Of a DNA stretch of 64,000 bases, positions 44,869 to 54,974 are shown piece after piece. The number at the start of each line of letters is the position of its first letter. The first letter of the stretch is position 1. Under the pieces are notes generated by a model. The model saw nothing but the letters and a program-made list of their open reading frames with translations, did not search any database and was not told the DNA's origin. The stretch is from Nocardioides marmoriginsengisoli (GTDB lineage Bacteria > Actinomycetota > Actinomycetes > Propionibacteriales > Nocardioidaceae): positions 1,192,963 to 1,256,962 of the forward strand of contig NZ_RJSE01000007.1 in the NCBI RefSeq assembly GCF_003725695.1, given 5' to 3'. The translations under genes were made by a program, and so were the position numbers.

Positions 44869-45085
44869 CGCCGCAGGATAGGGGAGACCGGGACGTTGGC
44901 GAGTGGGGATCGCTGCGGCGGAATCACCCCCGATGTGCGAGAATGTTGGGGCACGAGGGTGTCCAGCCTGAATTGCGAACCACCGGTGAGCGTGAACCTC
45001 CGCCACCGATGAGCTGCCCGGACACGTCTCGTCGCTCCGTGCCCCGTTCGGGGGCGCGGCGAGCGCGTCACGCGCTGGAAAGGTG

Positions 45086-47230
45086 ATGTTTGTGGCTCGA
45101 GGGACCCAGCGCCGGCAGCAAGGCGCTCGCCGTACGGCACCGCGCGCGCAAGGCCGTGCCCGCAACCAGGACGACCGCGGTCTGATCCCGCAGCTGGCCC
45201 GCGCGGTGCGCGAGGTCGAGTCGGCGGTCGAACGGCGCTCGATCGCCCCGTCCACCCGGACCAAGTTCCAGGTGATCGCGCTGCTCGTCCGCGAGGAGCG
45301 GGCCCGGATCAAGGGCGACACCGAGCTGACCGAGGGGCGTCGGGGCGAGGAGCTCAAGCGGCTCGACGGGATCGCCACGATCCTGGCCCAGACGGCCGCG
45401 CGGGACACCACGCTGTTCTCGCTGCTCGCCGAGGACGCCGTCGTCACCGACGCTGCCAAGAACCTGATCCGCGAGATCAAGACGGCCGGCGGCCTGGAGG
45501 TCCTGATCGAGGAGGAGCCCGAGCCGGAGGTCGTCGAGTCGGTCGTCACCGAGCGCCGGGTCGTGCCCCAGGCCGTCCGCGCCCGCCAGCTGGCCAATCC
45601 GTTCCTGGTCCCCGACTTCTCCGCCGCCCGCCGGAGCCGGCCGCGCGACAGCGAGCTCGCCCGCTGGGAGCTGCTCGGCCCGCTGTTCCGTTCCTTCGAG
45701 CAGGCTGACGGCGGGGCACCCGCCTGCATGGCGCTGCCCGCTCCGGGACCCGTCCGGCTGCCCGAGGGCCTCGAGCTGATGGCGCACCAGTCCCGCCTGG
45801 TCGCCGCCGCGGCCGCCGGGCACCGCACCTTCCTGCTCGCCGACGAGCCCGGCCTGGGCAAGACCGCGCAGGCGCTGCTCGCCGCGCAGGCCGCCAACGC
45901 CTACCCGCTGCTGGTCGTCGTCCCGAACGTGGTGAAGACCAACTGGGCCCGCGAGGCCGAGCGCTGGACGCCGCGGCACCCGGCGACCGTGATCCACGGC
46001 GACGGCGACTCGATCGACGGCTTCGCCGACATCATCATCGTCAACTACGAGGTGCTGGACCGGCACGTCGGCTGGCTCCAGGACCTGCGCTTCCGCGGCA
46101 TGGTCGTGGACGAGGCGCACTTCATCAAGAACAAGACCTCGCAGCGCAGCCAGCACGTCCTCGACGTCGCCGAGAGCATCCGGGCGCACACCGCGCGACC
46201 GTTGCTGATGGCCCTGACCGGGACGCCGCTGATCAACGACATCGACGACTTCCGGGCGATCTGGCAGTTCCTCGGCTGGATCGACGAGAAGAAGCCGCTG
46301 GCCGCGCTGATGGACTCCCTGGAGGAGACCGGGCTGACGCCGCTCGACCCGGGCTTCTTCCCGAACGCGCGCCGGTCGGTGATCGAGCTCGGCATCGTCC
46401 GCCGGCGCAAGGTGGACGTCGCCGCGGACATTCCGGAGCGCCGGATCGCCGACATCCCGGTCGAGCTCGACGGCGAGCTGGGCCGGTCGATCCGCGAGGC
46501 GGAGGCCGAGCTGGCCCGTCGCCTGGTGGAGAAGTACGAGAGCGCGCTGGCGACCCGTCGCGAGGGCGCGGTCGTCGACGGCATCGACCACGACCTGGTA
46601 CGCCGGGTGGCCGGCTGGGAGCGTGAGGACTCCGACTCCAGCACCGGCGAGAACGTCTTCGGGCTGATGCGCCGGATCGGCCAGGCCAAGGCCTCGCTGG
46701 CCGCCGACTACACCGCGCAGCTGGCCCGCAACGTCGGCAAGGTGGTCTTCTTCGCCAAGCACGTCGACGTGATGGACGTGGCCGAGCAGACCTTCGCGAA
46801 GCGCGGCCTGAAGTACTCCTCGATCCGCGGCGACCAGACCCCGCGGGTGCGCGAGAAGAACATCGACGCGTTCGTGAACGACCCGGACGTCGCGGTGGTG
46901 GTCTGCTCGCTGACCGCGGCCGGTGTCGGCCTGAACCTCCAGGTCGCCTCGAACGTGGTGCTGGCCGAGCTCTCCTGGACCGCGGCCGAGCAGACCCAGG
47001 CGATCGACCGGGTGCACCGGATCGGCCAGGGCGACCCGGTCACCGCCTGGCGGGTGATCGCGGCGCAGACCGTGGACACCAGGATCGCGGAGCTGATCGA
47101 CGCCAAGGCCGGGCTCGCGGCCCGGGCGCTGGACGGGTCGGACGAGGACATCGTGTCGTCGGTGGACCTGCAGCTGGAGGCCCTGGTGACGATGCTGACC
47201 GACGCGCTCGAGGCGGCTGGGACCTCCTAG
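45086..47230 (+). CDS. SNF2-family DEAD/DEAH helicase
   Basis: About 714 residues. Walker A LADEPGLGKTAQA, the DEAH box VVDEAHFIKNK, GTPLINDIDD, and the C-terminal motif QAIDRVHRIGQGD define the SNF2 ATPase. The first 200 residues are charged and lack a known domain. A basic Arg/Gln-rich N-terminus follows the start. The start is uncertain: ATG 45086 is used, but GTG 45092 is better spaced from GGAAAGG. It is a DNA-translocating motor of unknown target. Confidence 0.88.
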   Translation: MFVARGTQRRQQGARRTAPRAQGRARNQDDRGLIPQLARAVREVESAVERRSIAPSTRTKFQVIALLVREERARIKGDTELTEGRRGEELKRLDGIATILAQTAARDTTLFSLLAEDAVVTDAAKNLIREIKTAGGLEVLIEEEPEPEVVESVVTERRVVPQAVRARQLANPFLVPDFSAARRSRPRDSELARWELLGPLFRSFEQADGGAPACMALPAPGPVRLPEGLELMAHQSRLVAAAAAGHRTFLLADEPGLGKTAQALLAAQAANAYPLLVVVPNVVKTNWAREAERWTPRHPATVIHGDGDSIDGFADIIIVNYEVLDRHVGWLQDLRFRGMVVDEAHFIKNKTSQRSQHVLDVAESIRAHTARPLLMALTGTPLINDIDDFRAIWQFLGWIDEKKPLAALMDSLEETGLTPLDPGFFPNARRSVIELGIVRRRKVDVAADIPERRIADIPVELDGELGRSIREAEAELARRLVEKYESALATRREGAVVDGIDHDLVRRVAGWEREDSDSSTGENVFGLMRRIGQAKASLAADYTAQLARNVGKVVFFAKHVDVMDVAEQTFAKRGLKYSSIRGDQTPRVREKNIDAFVNDPDVAVVVCSLTAAGVGLNLQVASNVVLAELSWTAAEQTQAIDRVHRIGQGDPVTAWRVIAAQTVDTRIAELIDAKAGLAARALDGSDEDIVSSVDLQLEALVTMLTDALEAAGTS

Positions 47231-47628
47231 GTGCGCTCCGCCACCGCGCGGCGTACCTTGGCGTCGATGTCCGGGGCGTCCTCGAGCAGCCGCCGGAAGG
47301 CGTGACCCTCGATCACCAGCGCGTGCACGTCGCTGGTCGCGATCACGCTCGCGGTCCGGGGTTCTCCGGTGACCAGGGCGATCTCGCCGAAGAAGTCGCC
47401 CGAGCGCAGGGTGTTGATCACGGCGTCGCCCTGGGTCACGTCCGCGGTGCCCTCGATGATCACCACGAACTCCTGGCCGTCGGCCTTCTCGGTGGCCAGC
47501 CGCAACCCGGAGCGGAGGTCGATCTCGTCGGCGATCGCGGCCACCTCGGCGACCTCGCCCGGCGTGCAGTCGGCGAAGAGCGGGAGCGAACGGATCAGCT
47601 CGGTCTTGGCGTCCTTGTGCAACCTCAT
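47227..47628 (-). CDS. Cyclic nucleotide-binding domain protein
   Basis: 133 residues comprising a single CAP_ED domain: GTADVTQGDAVINTLRSGDFFGEIALVTGEPRTASV, with the phosphate-binding GEIAL...RTASV cassette. No DNA-binding domain follows. The stop overlaps the SNF2 stop by four bases. It may regulate a partner protein on binding cAMP; a membrane adenylate cyclase is encoded at 61.9 kb. Confidence 0.85.
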   Translation of the reverse strand: MRLHKDAKTELIRSLPLFADCTPGEVAEVAAIADEIDLRSGLRLATEKADGQEFVVIIEGTADVTQGDAVINTLRSGDFFGEIALVTGEPRTASVIATSDVHALVIEGHAFRRLLEDAPDIDAKVRRAVAERT

Positions 47629-47681
47629 GAGGGGAACGTAGACCCGCGGGAAGGTTCTTGACTACCTCCGGGCCGGCGACG

Positions 47682-47978
47682 TCAGTCGGTCAGCGGAACG
47701 TGCGCGCCGGTCGCGATGATCTCGCAGGCGACGCTGAGCTGGTGCCGCACCCCGGCGCGCATCTCCGGGAACGCCAGCTCGAGCAGCAGCGCCGCGGACG
47801 TCCGCGCCCGGCGGCCGACGTGACCGTCCGGCATCCGGCGGCTGAGGATCCAGCTGAAGCCGATCGCCTCGGCGCAGAGCTTGATCGTGAACGCCCGGTC
47901 CGGGTGGTCCGCGCCCAGGCGCGCGTCGACGGCGGTGCCGAGGGTGTCCAGCAGGTGCGGCGAGGGGAGCGCGGTCAT
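47682..47978 (-). CDS. 98-residue hypothetical protein
   Basis: MTALPSPHLLDTL then helical, with basic GRRARTSAALLLE and a hydrophobic tail. No family seen. Short gene flanked by normal regulatory spacing. Probably real because codon use matches its neighbours. Confidence 0.5.
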   Translation of the reverse strand: MTALPSPHLLDTLGTAVDARLGADHPDRAFTIKLCAEAIGFSWILSRRMPDGHVGRRARTSAALLLELAFPEMRAGVRHQLSVACEIIATGAHVPLTD

Positions 47979-48061
47979 GCCGGGATCAACGACGGATTCG
48001 GGCTTTTGTTACGAATGTCCGCGGCTCGGCGGGACGCCGTAGGACGCCCTAGGCTCACCCC

Positions 48062-49348
48062 GTGAGCACCCCGAACCGCGGCCCCGGCCGCGCCCGCCAG
48101 GAGTCCGTCTACCGAGCCGGCGTCTTCGGGCGCACCCCCGCGGTGCCGACCGACTTCGCCACCCTGGAGGCGCGCGCGGAGAAGGCGAGCAGCGCCACCG
48201 CGTGGGCGTACGTCGCCGGCGGTGCCGGTGAGGGCCGGACGATGCGCCGCAACCGGGCCGCCTTCGACAGCTGGTCGATCGTGCCGCGGATGGCGCACGG
48301 CAACACCACCCGGGACCTCTCCGTCGACCTGCTCGGTACGACGCTGCCGGCGCCGGTGCTGCTCGCGCCGATCGGGGCCGGGGCGCTGATGAGCCCGGAC
48401 AGTGACGTGAAGATCGCGCGCGGTGCGGCGGCGCACGGGGTGACGTACGTGTTCTCCAACCAGGGCTGCAACCCGATGGAGGAGTGCGCCGCCGCGATGG
48501 GCGACAGTCCGCGCTGGGTGCAGCTCTACTGGAGCACCGACGAGGACCTGGTCGACTCGATGATCGCCCGGGCCGAAGCGATCGGTGCCGGCGCGCTGGT
48601 CGTCACCCTGGACACCACCCTGCTCGGCTGGCGGCCGATGGACCTGAACCTCGGGTCGCTGCCGTTCAGCCAGGGCATCGGGATCGCGCAGTACACCTCC
48701 GACCCGAGGTTCACCGAGATCGTGCGGGAGCGGATCGCGAACGCGCCGAAGCAGGCCTCCGAGGTCACCCTCGGGGCGATCAGGACGCTGATCTCGATGA
48801 CCCGCAACCACCCCGGCTCGTTCGGCGCCAACCTGCGCTCCCCGGAACCGCGGGCGGCGGTCGAGACCTTCCTGGACATCTACTCCAACCCGGGTCTGAG
48901 CTGGGAGCACCTGGCGACGCTGCGGGAGCGGACCCGGCTGCCGGTCGTGCTGAAGGGGATCCTGCACCCCGACGACGCGCGCAAGGCGTTCGACTCCGGC
49001 GTCGACGCGATCGTCGTCTCGAACCACGGCGGCCGCCAGGTCGACAACGCGATCGCCTCGCTGGACGCGCTGGTGACGATCCGCGAGGCGGTCGGTGCCG
49101 ACCCGACGGTGCTGCTCGACAGCGGCATCAGGACCGGCGCGGACGTGTTCACCGCCCTCGCCCTCGGTGCCGACGCGGTCCTGCTCGGCCGTCCGTACAT
49201 GTACGGCCTCGCCCTCGCCGGCGAGCAGGGCGTCGCCGAGGTGGTCGCCAACGTGATCGCCGAGCTCGACCTCACGATGGCGCTCTCCGGCACCGCCGAC
49301 CTGGCCGCGATCACCCGTGATCTGCTGGTCCGCGACTCCGCGCGCTGA
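48062..49348 (+). CDS. FMN-dependent alpha-hydroxyacid oxidising enzyme (lactate 2-monooxygenase-like)
   Basis: A 428-residue TIM barrel. The active-site His is in VVSNHGGRQVDNA, FMN-phosphate binding in DSGIRTGADVFTALALGADAVLLGRPYMYGLA, quoted in parts. The long insert before it and the ending resemble lactate 2-monooxygenase from mycobacteria. It oxidises lactate or another 2-hydroxyacid with O2. Start GTG 48062. Confidence 0.8.
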   Translation: MSTPNRGPGRARQESVYRAGVFGRTPAVPTDFATLEARAEKASSATAWAYVAGGAGEGRTMRRNRAAFDSWSIVPRMAHGNTTRDLSVDLLGTTLPAPVLLAPIGAGALMSPDSDVKIARGAAAHGVTYVFSNQGCNPMEECAAAMGDSPRWVQLYWSTDEDLVDSMIARAEAIGAGALVVTLDTTLLGWRPMDLNLGSLPFSQGIGIAQYTSDPRFTEIVRERIANAPKQASEVTLGAIRTLISMTRNHPGSFGANLRSPEPRAAVETFLDIYSNPGLSWEHLATLRERTRLPVVLKGILHPDDARKAFDSGVDAIVVSNHGGRQVDNAIASLDALVTIREAVGADPTVLLDSGIRTGADVFTALALGADAVLLGRPYMYGLALAGEQGVAEVVANVIAELDLTMALSGTADLAAITRDLLVRDSAR

Positions 49349-49351
49349 ACG

Positions 49352-50518
49352 TCAGCGGGTCGTGATCGTCCCGTTGTTGTCCTTGTCCAGCGACCGCCCG
49401 ATCACCATCCGCTGGATCTGGTTGGTGCCCTCGAAGATCTGCATCACCTTGGCCTCGCGCATGTACCGCTCGACCGGGAAGTCGCGGGTGTAGCCGTAGC
49501 CGCCGAGCACCTGGACGGCGTCGGTGGTGACCTTCATGGCGTTGTCGGTCGCGACCAGCTTGGCGATCGAGGCCTCGCGGCTGAACGGCAGGCCGGCGTC
49601 CTTGAGGCGCGCCGCGTGCAGGGTCGTCGCCCGGGCCGACTGGACCGCGGCATCCATGTCGGCGAGCACGAAGGCCAGCCCCTGGTGGTCGATGATCCGC
49701 TCGCCGAAGGTCTCCCGCTCCTTGGCGTAGGCGACGGCCTGGTCGAGCGCTCCCTGGGCCAGGCCGGTGGCCACCGCGGCGATGCCGAGCCGGCCGGAGT
49801 CGAGGCCGGCCAGCGCGATCTTGAGTCCGTCGCCCTCGGCGCCGAGGCGGCGCTCGACCGGGATCCGGACGTCGTCGAGCAGCATCGTCGCGGTCGGGGA
49901 CGCGGTCAGACCCATCTTGGTCTCGAGGCTGTCCGCGACCAGGCCTGGGGTGTCCGCCGGGATCAGGAAGCAAGAGATGCCGTAGCGCTCCTCGGACGTC
50001 CGTGCCATCACCTTGTAGAAGTCGGCCCGGCCGCCGTGGGTGGTCCAGGCCTTCGCGCCGTTGAGCACGTACTCGTCGCCGTCGCGGCGCGCCGTCGTCC
50101 GCATCGCCGCCGGGTCGGACCCGGCGTGCGGCTCGGAGAGGCAGTAGGCACCGAGCAGCTCGCCGCCGAGCATGTCCGGGAGCCAGGCCTGCTTCTGCTC
50201 CTCGGTGCCCGCGGTCACCAGCCCGAAGCAGGAGAGCGCGTGCACGCTGACGCCGACGCCGACGCTCGACCAGACCGCGCCGATCTCCTCCAGCACCTGG
50301 AGGTAGACCTCGTAGGACTGGCCACCGCCGCCGTACTCCTCGGGGTAGGGGAGTCCGAGCAGGCCGGTGCGGCCGAGCAGCCGGAACACCTCGCGCGGGA
50401 ACTCCTGGTTCTTCTCCGCCGACGCGGCCAGCGGCAGCAGCTCGCGGGTGGCGAGGTCGCGGACCAGCTTGAGCAGGTCGGTCGCTTCCTCGGTCGGCAG
50501 GATGCGTCGGGCGGTCAT
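49352..50518 (-). CDS. Acyl-CoA dehydrogenase
   Basis: A 388-residue flavoprotein with CLSEPHAGSDPAA (substrate/FAD), GGYGYTRDFPVERYMREAKV and the signature QIFEGTNQIQRMVI near the C-terminus, including the catalytic Glu in FEGT. It desaturates an acyl-CoA. Divergent from a TetR gene at 50618, which may control it. Confidence 0.9.
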   Translation of the reverse strand: MTARRILPTEEATDLLKLVRDLATRELLPLAASAEKNQEFPREVFRLLGRTGLLGLPYPEEYGGGGQSYEVYLQVLEEIGAVWSSVGVGVSVHALSCFGLVTAGTEEQKQAWLPDMLGGELLGAYCLSEPHAGSDPAAMRTTARRDGDEYVLNGAKAWTTHGGRADFYKVMARTSEERYGISCFLIPADTPGLVADSLETKMGLTASPTATMLLDDVRIPVERRLGAEGDGLKIALAGLDSGRLGIAAVATGLAQGALDQAVAYAKERETFGERIIDHQGLAFVLADMDAAVQSARATTLHAARLKDAGLPFSREASIAKLVATDNAMKVTTDAVQVLGGYGYTRDFPVERYMREAKVMQIFEGTNQIQRMVIGRSLDKDNNGTITTR

Positions 50519-50617
50519 CGCGGTGCTCGCTCTCGGGTCGGACGGTACGTAACGGACAGACGTGCTGTATCAGACAGAGTACTAGAGTATCTAAACTGGT
50601 ACTGCTAGCGTCAGCCC

Positions 50618-51199
50618 ATGCCCACTGATCCCCGCGGCGACGGCCTGCTCGACGAGCTGATCGAGCTCTACCTCGCCGAGGGCTTCGCGGCCTTCGGCGT
50701 CGGCGACCTGGCGGCCCGGCTCTCCTGCTCGCGCTCGACGCTCTACCAGGTGGCCTCCAGCAAGGAGCAGATCATCGTGACCGCGGTGCGCGGCTACTTC
50801 CGGAGGGCCGCGGAGCGGATCGAGGAGCGGGTGGAGGCGGATCCGGACCTGGGGCTGAGGATCCAGGTCTACCTGGCGGCGGTCTCCGACGAGCTGGCGC
50901 CGGCCTCGGAGCAGTTCTACGCCGACGTCGCCGCCTACCCTCCGGCGCGCGAGCTCTACGAGGAGAACACCCGGCGCGCGGCCCAGCGAGTCCAGGACAT
51001 CGTGCTGGCCGGCGTCGCCGCGAAGGCGCTGCGCCCGGTGAACGCCCGCTTCGTCGGTGCTGCGGTGGCCGAGGTGATGGCCGCGATCCAGGGCGGCCGG
51101 ATCGAGGCCGCCGCCGGATTGGACGACGCGGACGCCTACCGGGCGCTCTCCGACATGGTCTACCGGGCGGTCGAGCTGCGGCCCGGTGCGCGCGCCTAG
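50618..51199 (+). CDS. TetR family regulator
   Basis: 193 residues. The N-terminal helix-turn-helix (VGDLAARLSCSRSTLYQVASSKEQII, in part) is TetR type. It lies 99 bp from the divergent acyl-CoA dehydrogenase gene. In that gap I see only a weak, widely spaced inverted repeat. A fatty-acid regulator is a fair guess. Confidence 0.85.
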   Translation: MPTDPRGDGLLDELIELYLAEGFAAFGVGDLAARLSCSRSTLYQVASSKEQIIVTAVRGYFRRAAERIEERVEADPDLGLRIQVYLAAVSDELAPASEQFYADVAAYPPARELYEENTRRAAQRVQDIVLAGVAAKALRPVNARFVGAAVAEVMAAIQGGRIEAAAGLDDADAYRALSDMVYRAVELRPGARA

Positions 51200-51261
51200 C
51201 GGAGCAGCAGCGGACCGGGGTCGACGATCCCGACGGCTCAGGCGCCGCGTAATCTACGACG

Positions 51262-51948
51262 GTGACCAACGACGCCACCGCGACCCCGGACCTGAACGAC
51301 CTCACCATCGCCGTCCTCGGCGGCACCGGCCCCCAGGGCCGCGGCCTCGCCCGCCGGTTCGCGCAGGCCGGCTTGAAGGTCGTCCTCGGCAGCCGTACGG
51401 CGGAGAAGGGCGAAGCCGCCGCGGCCGAGCTCTCCGCGGCGATCGGCGTCCCGGTCTCCGGGTCGGACAACCGCGGCGCCTCCGAGGCCGGCGACATCGT
51501 CCTGGTCGTGGTGCCGTGGGACGGTCACGGTGAGCTGCTCGCCGACCTGAAGCCGGCGCTGGACGGCAAGATCGTGGTCGACTGCGTGAACCCGCTCGGC
51601 TTCGACAAGCAGGGCGCCTACGCGCTCCCGGTCGCCGAGGGATCCGCCACCCAGCAGGCCGCCGCGATCCTCACCGAGAGCACGGTCGTCGGCGCGTTCC
51701 ACAACGTCAGCGCGGTGCTGCTTGAGGACCCCGACGTCACCGACCTCGGCACCGACGTCCTGGTGCTCGGCGACGAGCGCGAAGCCACCGACCTGGTCCA
51801 GGCCCTGGCCGACACCATCCCCGGCGTCCGCGGCGTGTACGGCGGCCGCCGCCGGAACGCCCACCAGGTCGAGGCGCTGACCGCGAACCTGATCAGCATG
51901 AACCGCCGCTACAAGGCCCACGCCGGAGTCCGCGTCACCGACGTCTGA
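51262..51948 (+). CDS. npdG: F420H2:NADP oxidoreductase
   Basis: A 228-residue Rossmann protein beginning with AVLGGTGPQGRGLA (NADP motif) and showing GSRTAEKGEAAAAE and HNVSAVLL, typical of NpdG/Fno. It reduces F420 with NADPH and so can supply the three LLM enzymes in this window. Its stop overlaps the TesB start (TGATG). Confidence 0.85.
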   Translation: MTNDATATPDLNDLTIAVLGGTGPQGRGLARRFAQAGLKVVLGSRTAEKGEAAAAELSAAIGVPVSGSDNRGASEAGDIVLVVVPWDGHGELLADLKPALDGKIVVDCVNPLGFDKQGAYALPVAEGSATQQAAAILTESTVVGAFHNVSAVLLEDPDVTDLGTDVLVLGDEREATDLVQALADTIPGVRGVYGGRRRNAHQVEALTANLISMNRRYKAHAGVRVTDV

Positions 51949-52736
51949 TGCTGACCGGACCGACCGCCGCCGGGGACCTGCTCGACCTGCTCCAGCTAGA
52001 GAAGGTCGAGGAGGACACCTTCCGGGCGAACTACGTCTTCGACGAGGACTGGCCCCTGTACGGCGGCCAGGTCGCCGCCCAGGCACTGCTCGCCGCGGGG
52101 CTGACGGTCCCGGACGGCCGGCACCCGCACTCGCTGCACGGCTACTTCCTCCGCCGGGGCGACGCCTCCCGGCCGACGCTGTTCAAGGTCGACCGGGATC
52201 GCGACGGCGGGTCGTTCTCGGCTCGTCGGGTGGTCGCGATCCAGCGCGGCGAGGTGATCTTCTCGACCTCGACGTCCTTCGCCGCACCGGTCGGCGGGAT
52301 GGACCTCCAGGCGCCGGCGCTGCCGGAGGTCACCGGTCCCGAGGAGTCCGTGACCTGGGTCGTGCCGCGGATGTTCTCGATGGAGGCCACGATCCCGCCC
52401 GAGGACGGGGTCACCGCCTGGCCGGCGCGCTTCTGGTCGCGGTTCACCACCACGATCGGCGACGACGTCCTGCTCAACGCGGCGGCGCTGACCTACCTGA
52501 CCGACGTCTCGGCCGACCTGCACAGCTTCCAGACCGACGGCTTCGTCCCGGCCGCCAGCCTCGACCACGCGGTCTGGTTCCACCACCCGGGCCGGATGGA
52601 CGACTGGGTCTTCACCGACTTCAGCGCCCGGGTGATCTCCGGCAACCGCGGTCTCTACACCGGCTCGATCTTCGACCGCTCCGGCCGGGTCGTGGCGAGC
52701 ATGGCCCAGGAAGCGCTGTACCGGAAGTTCAGCTGA
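51948..52736 (+). CDS. tesB: Acyl-CoA thioesterase, TesB family
   Basis: A 262-residue double hot-dog protein: YGGQVAAQALLAAG near the start and HSLHGYFLRRGDASRP, with the catalytic-region LDHAVWFHH in the second half. It hydrolyses acyl-CoA. Translational overlap with npdG gives an operon, although no functional link is known. Confidence 0.88.
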   Translation: MLTGPTAAGDLLDLLQLEKVEEDTFRANYVFDEDWPLYGGQVAAQALLAAGLTVPDGRHPHSLHGYFLRRGDASRPTLFKVDRDRDGGSFSARRVVAIQRGEVIFSTSTSFAAPVGGMDLQAPALPEVTGPEESVTWVVPRMFSMEATIPPEDGVTAWPARFWSRFTTTIGDDVLLNAAALTYLTDVSADLHSFQTDGFVPAASLDHAVWFHHPGRMDDWVFTDFSARVISGNRGLYTGSIFDRSGRVVASMAQEALYRKFS

Positions 52737-52745
52737 GGATCAGGC

Positions 52746-53309
52746 TCAGTCCGCGGAACCACGGTGCCGGGGGTCGGGCATCAGCTCTTCAGCGACCCGG
52801 CGGGCGCTGGCGAGGATCTCCTCGTCGGGGGCATCGATCCCGGCGCCGACCATCCCGGCCATGTTCACCGCCATCAGGGCGAGCCGGATTCGCAGCTGCT
52901 CGTCGACCGACGCCTCGCCCGGCGCGAGCAGGGCGTAGAGCTCGTCCATCTTCGCGTGCATGCCGCTGCGGTCCGGGCTGACGTCGAGCACGATCCGTCG
53001 GTTGGCGACGAAGAACCGGAACGCGGTCAGCCCGTGCGCCTGCATGATGTCCGACCAGCGGGCCAGCACCGCGCTCCGCAGCTCGGGGCCGAACGGCTGC
53101 GTGCGGGCCCAGGTGACCAGCTCCCCGACCTGGCCCTCGATCTCGACCAGCAGCGCCCGGACGATGTCCTCCTTGCTGGCGAAGTGGTAGTACAGCGCCG
53201 CCTTGGTGATGCCGAGCTGCTCGCCGATCTCGCGCATCGACGTCGCGTCGTACCCCTTGGCGGTGAACTGCTCGAGGGCGGCGTCGAGAATCCGATCGCG
53301 GGTCTGCAT
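52746..53309 (-). CDS. TetR family regulator
   Basis: 187 residues. The HTH is TSMREIGEQLGITKAALYYHFASKEDI, in part. Divergent from a DHA2 exporter, with ACCG-CT-CGGT in the promoter; the arrangement is typical of QacR-type efflux control. Confidence 0.9.
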   Translation of the reverse strand: MQTRDRILDAALEQFTAKGYDATSMREIGEQLGITKAALYYHFASKEDIVRALLVEIEGQVGELVTWARTQPFGPELRSAVLARWSDIMQAHGLTAFRFFVANRRIVLDVSPDRSGMHAKMDELYALLAPGEASVDEQLRIRLALMAVNMAGMVGAGIDAPDEEILASARRVAEELMPDPRHRGSAD

Positions 53310-53329
53310 GGGCAGAGCATAGAGTGTGC

Positions 53330-53344
53330 TTACCGCTCGGTCAG
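53330..53344. promoter_or_regulatory. TetR operator between regulator and exporter
   Basis: Inverted repeat ACCG-CT-CGGT with TTA at the outer left. It overlaps the expected promoters of both genes and is the likely site of the TetR gene beside it. Confidence 0.55.
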
Positions 53345-53386
53345 TACGCCGATCCGGCGGCTACGGCTCCCGCGCGAAAGGCGACG

Positions 53387-54946
53387 ATGGCGACCACCGA
53401 AGAGAACCCCGTCCTGACTCCCCGGCAGATCATCACCGCGATGAGCGGGCTGGTCGTCGCGATGCTGCTGGCCCAGCTCGACAACATGATCGTCGCGCCG
53501 GCACTGCCGACGATCGTGGGCGACCTCGGCGGGCTCAACCACCTGTCCTGGGTGGTGACCGGCTACATCCTGGCCTCGGCCGTGGCGACGCCGATCTGGG
53601 GCAAGCTCGGCGACCTGTTCGGGCACAAGTACACGTTCATGTCCGCGATCGTGCTCTTCCTGCTCGGCTCGGCGCTCTGCGGCCTCGCTCAGAACATGGG
53701 CCAGCTGGTCTTCTTCCGGGCCTTCCAGGGACTCGGCGCCGGCGGCCTGATCGTCGGGATCATGTCGGTGCTCGGCATCCTGGTGCCGCCGCGCGACCGC
53801 GGCAAGTACATGGGCATCATGATGGCGGTGATGCCGGTCGCGATGATCGGCGGACCGCTCGTCGGCGGCTTCATCACCGACCACGTCTCCTGGCGGTGGA
53901 ACTTCTACGTGAACCTGCCGCTCGGCGGGATTGCGCTGTTCGTGATCTGGTCGACGCTGCACCTGACGCACGAGGCCCGCCGTACCGAGAAGGTGGTGAT
54001 CGACTGGTGGGGCATCTCGGTGCTGACCACCTGGATCGTGTCGCTGGTGCTCGCGATCACCTGGGGCGGCACCGAGTACCCGTGGGGTTCCTGGCAGATC
54101 AACACGCTGTTCGCGGTGGCCGCGGTGGGGCTGGTCGTGTTCGTCCTGATCGAGCGCAAGGCCGTCGAGCCGGTGATCGGCCTGCACCTGTTCGGCAGCA
54201 AGAACTTCACCCTTGCCACCGTGATCGGCTTCGTGGCGGGCTTCGGCATGTTCGGCACGATCACCTTCCTGCCGCAGTTCCAGCAGTTCGTCCAGGGCCA
54301 GTCCGCGACCAACAGCGGCCTGCTGCTGATGCCGATGATGCTGGCCCTGATGGCGACCTCGATCGGCGGCGGGCAGTACATCAGCCGGACCGGTCGCTAC
54401 AAGGCGTTCCCGGTGGTGGGCACGGTGCTGCTCGGGATCGGCCTCTACCTGTTCTCGACGATGACGGTCGACACCGGGACCGGCCGGTCGGCGCTCTTCA
54501 TGATCGTGATGGGCCTGGGCCTCGGCTGCCTGATGCAGACCACCAACCTGGTCGCCCAGAACAGCGTCGAGCTCCGCGACCTCGGTGCCGGCACCGGTAC
54601 CTTCACCTTCGTGCGGACCCTCGGCGGCTCGATCGGGGTGGCGATCCTCGGGACGATCTACACCCACCACCTGACCCAGTCCCTGACCGAGAGCGTCGGC
54701 AAGACGCCGGACCTCGGTGGCGGCTCGGTCGCGAGCCTGACGCCGGCCGCGCTCAAGGACGCGCCGGCCGACTTCATCGCGGCGTTCCGGCACGCGGTGG
54801 TGGCCGGCACCCACCAGATCTTCCTCTGGGCCGCCGTCCTGACGATCGTGGCGTTCCTGATCTCCTGGTTCATCAAGGAGGTCCCGCTGCGCGGTTCCGC
54901 GCCGGTGGTCGCCGACGCGGGGTCCGAGGTCGACGACCTGGTGTGA
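53387..54946 (+). CDS. DHA2-family MFS exporter (EmrB/QacA type)
   Basis: 519 residues, 14 membrane helices. LDNMIVAPALPTIVGDLGG is motif D1-like; GKLGDLFGHKYTF is motif A; the motif-C region falls in MPVAMIGGPLVGGF. ATG 53387 is favoured because the protein begins MATTEENP. It exports hydrophobic drugs or fatty compounds using the proton gradient. Confidence 0.9.
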   Translation: MATTEENPVLTPRQIITAMSGLVVAMLLAQLDNMIVAPALPTIVGDLGGLNHLSWVVTGYILASAVATPIWGKLGDLFGHKYTFMSAIVLFLLGSALCGLAQNMGQLVFFRAFQGLGAGGLIVGIMSVLGILVPPRDRGKYMGIMMAVMPVAMIGGPLVGGFITDHVSWRWNFYVNLPLGGIALFVIWSTLHLTHEARRTEKVVIDWWGISVLTTWIVSLVLAITWGGTEYPWGSWQINTLFAVAAVGLVVFVLIERKAVEPVIGLHLFGSKNFTLATVIGFVAGFGMFGTITFLPQFQQFVQGQSATNSGLLLMPMMLALMATSIGGGQYISRTGRYKAFPVVGTVLLGIGLYLFSTMTVDTGTGRSALFMIVMGLGLGCLMQTTNLVAQNSVELRDLGAGTGTFTFVRTLGGSIGVAILGTIYTHHLTQSLTESVGKTPDLGGGSVASLTPAALKDAPADFIAAFRHAVVAGTHQIFLWAAVLTIVAFLISWFIKEVPLRGSAPVVADAGSEVDDLV

Positions 54947-54974
54947 CCGGCGGCTCCTCGCGCACCGTTGGAAA

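Noticed and set aside
50519-50617. Operator between acyl-CoA dehydrogenase and TetR genes (AGTAC ... GTACT)
   Set aside because: Arms of only five bases separated by 16; could be chance.
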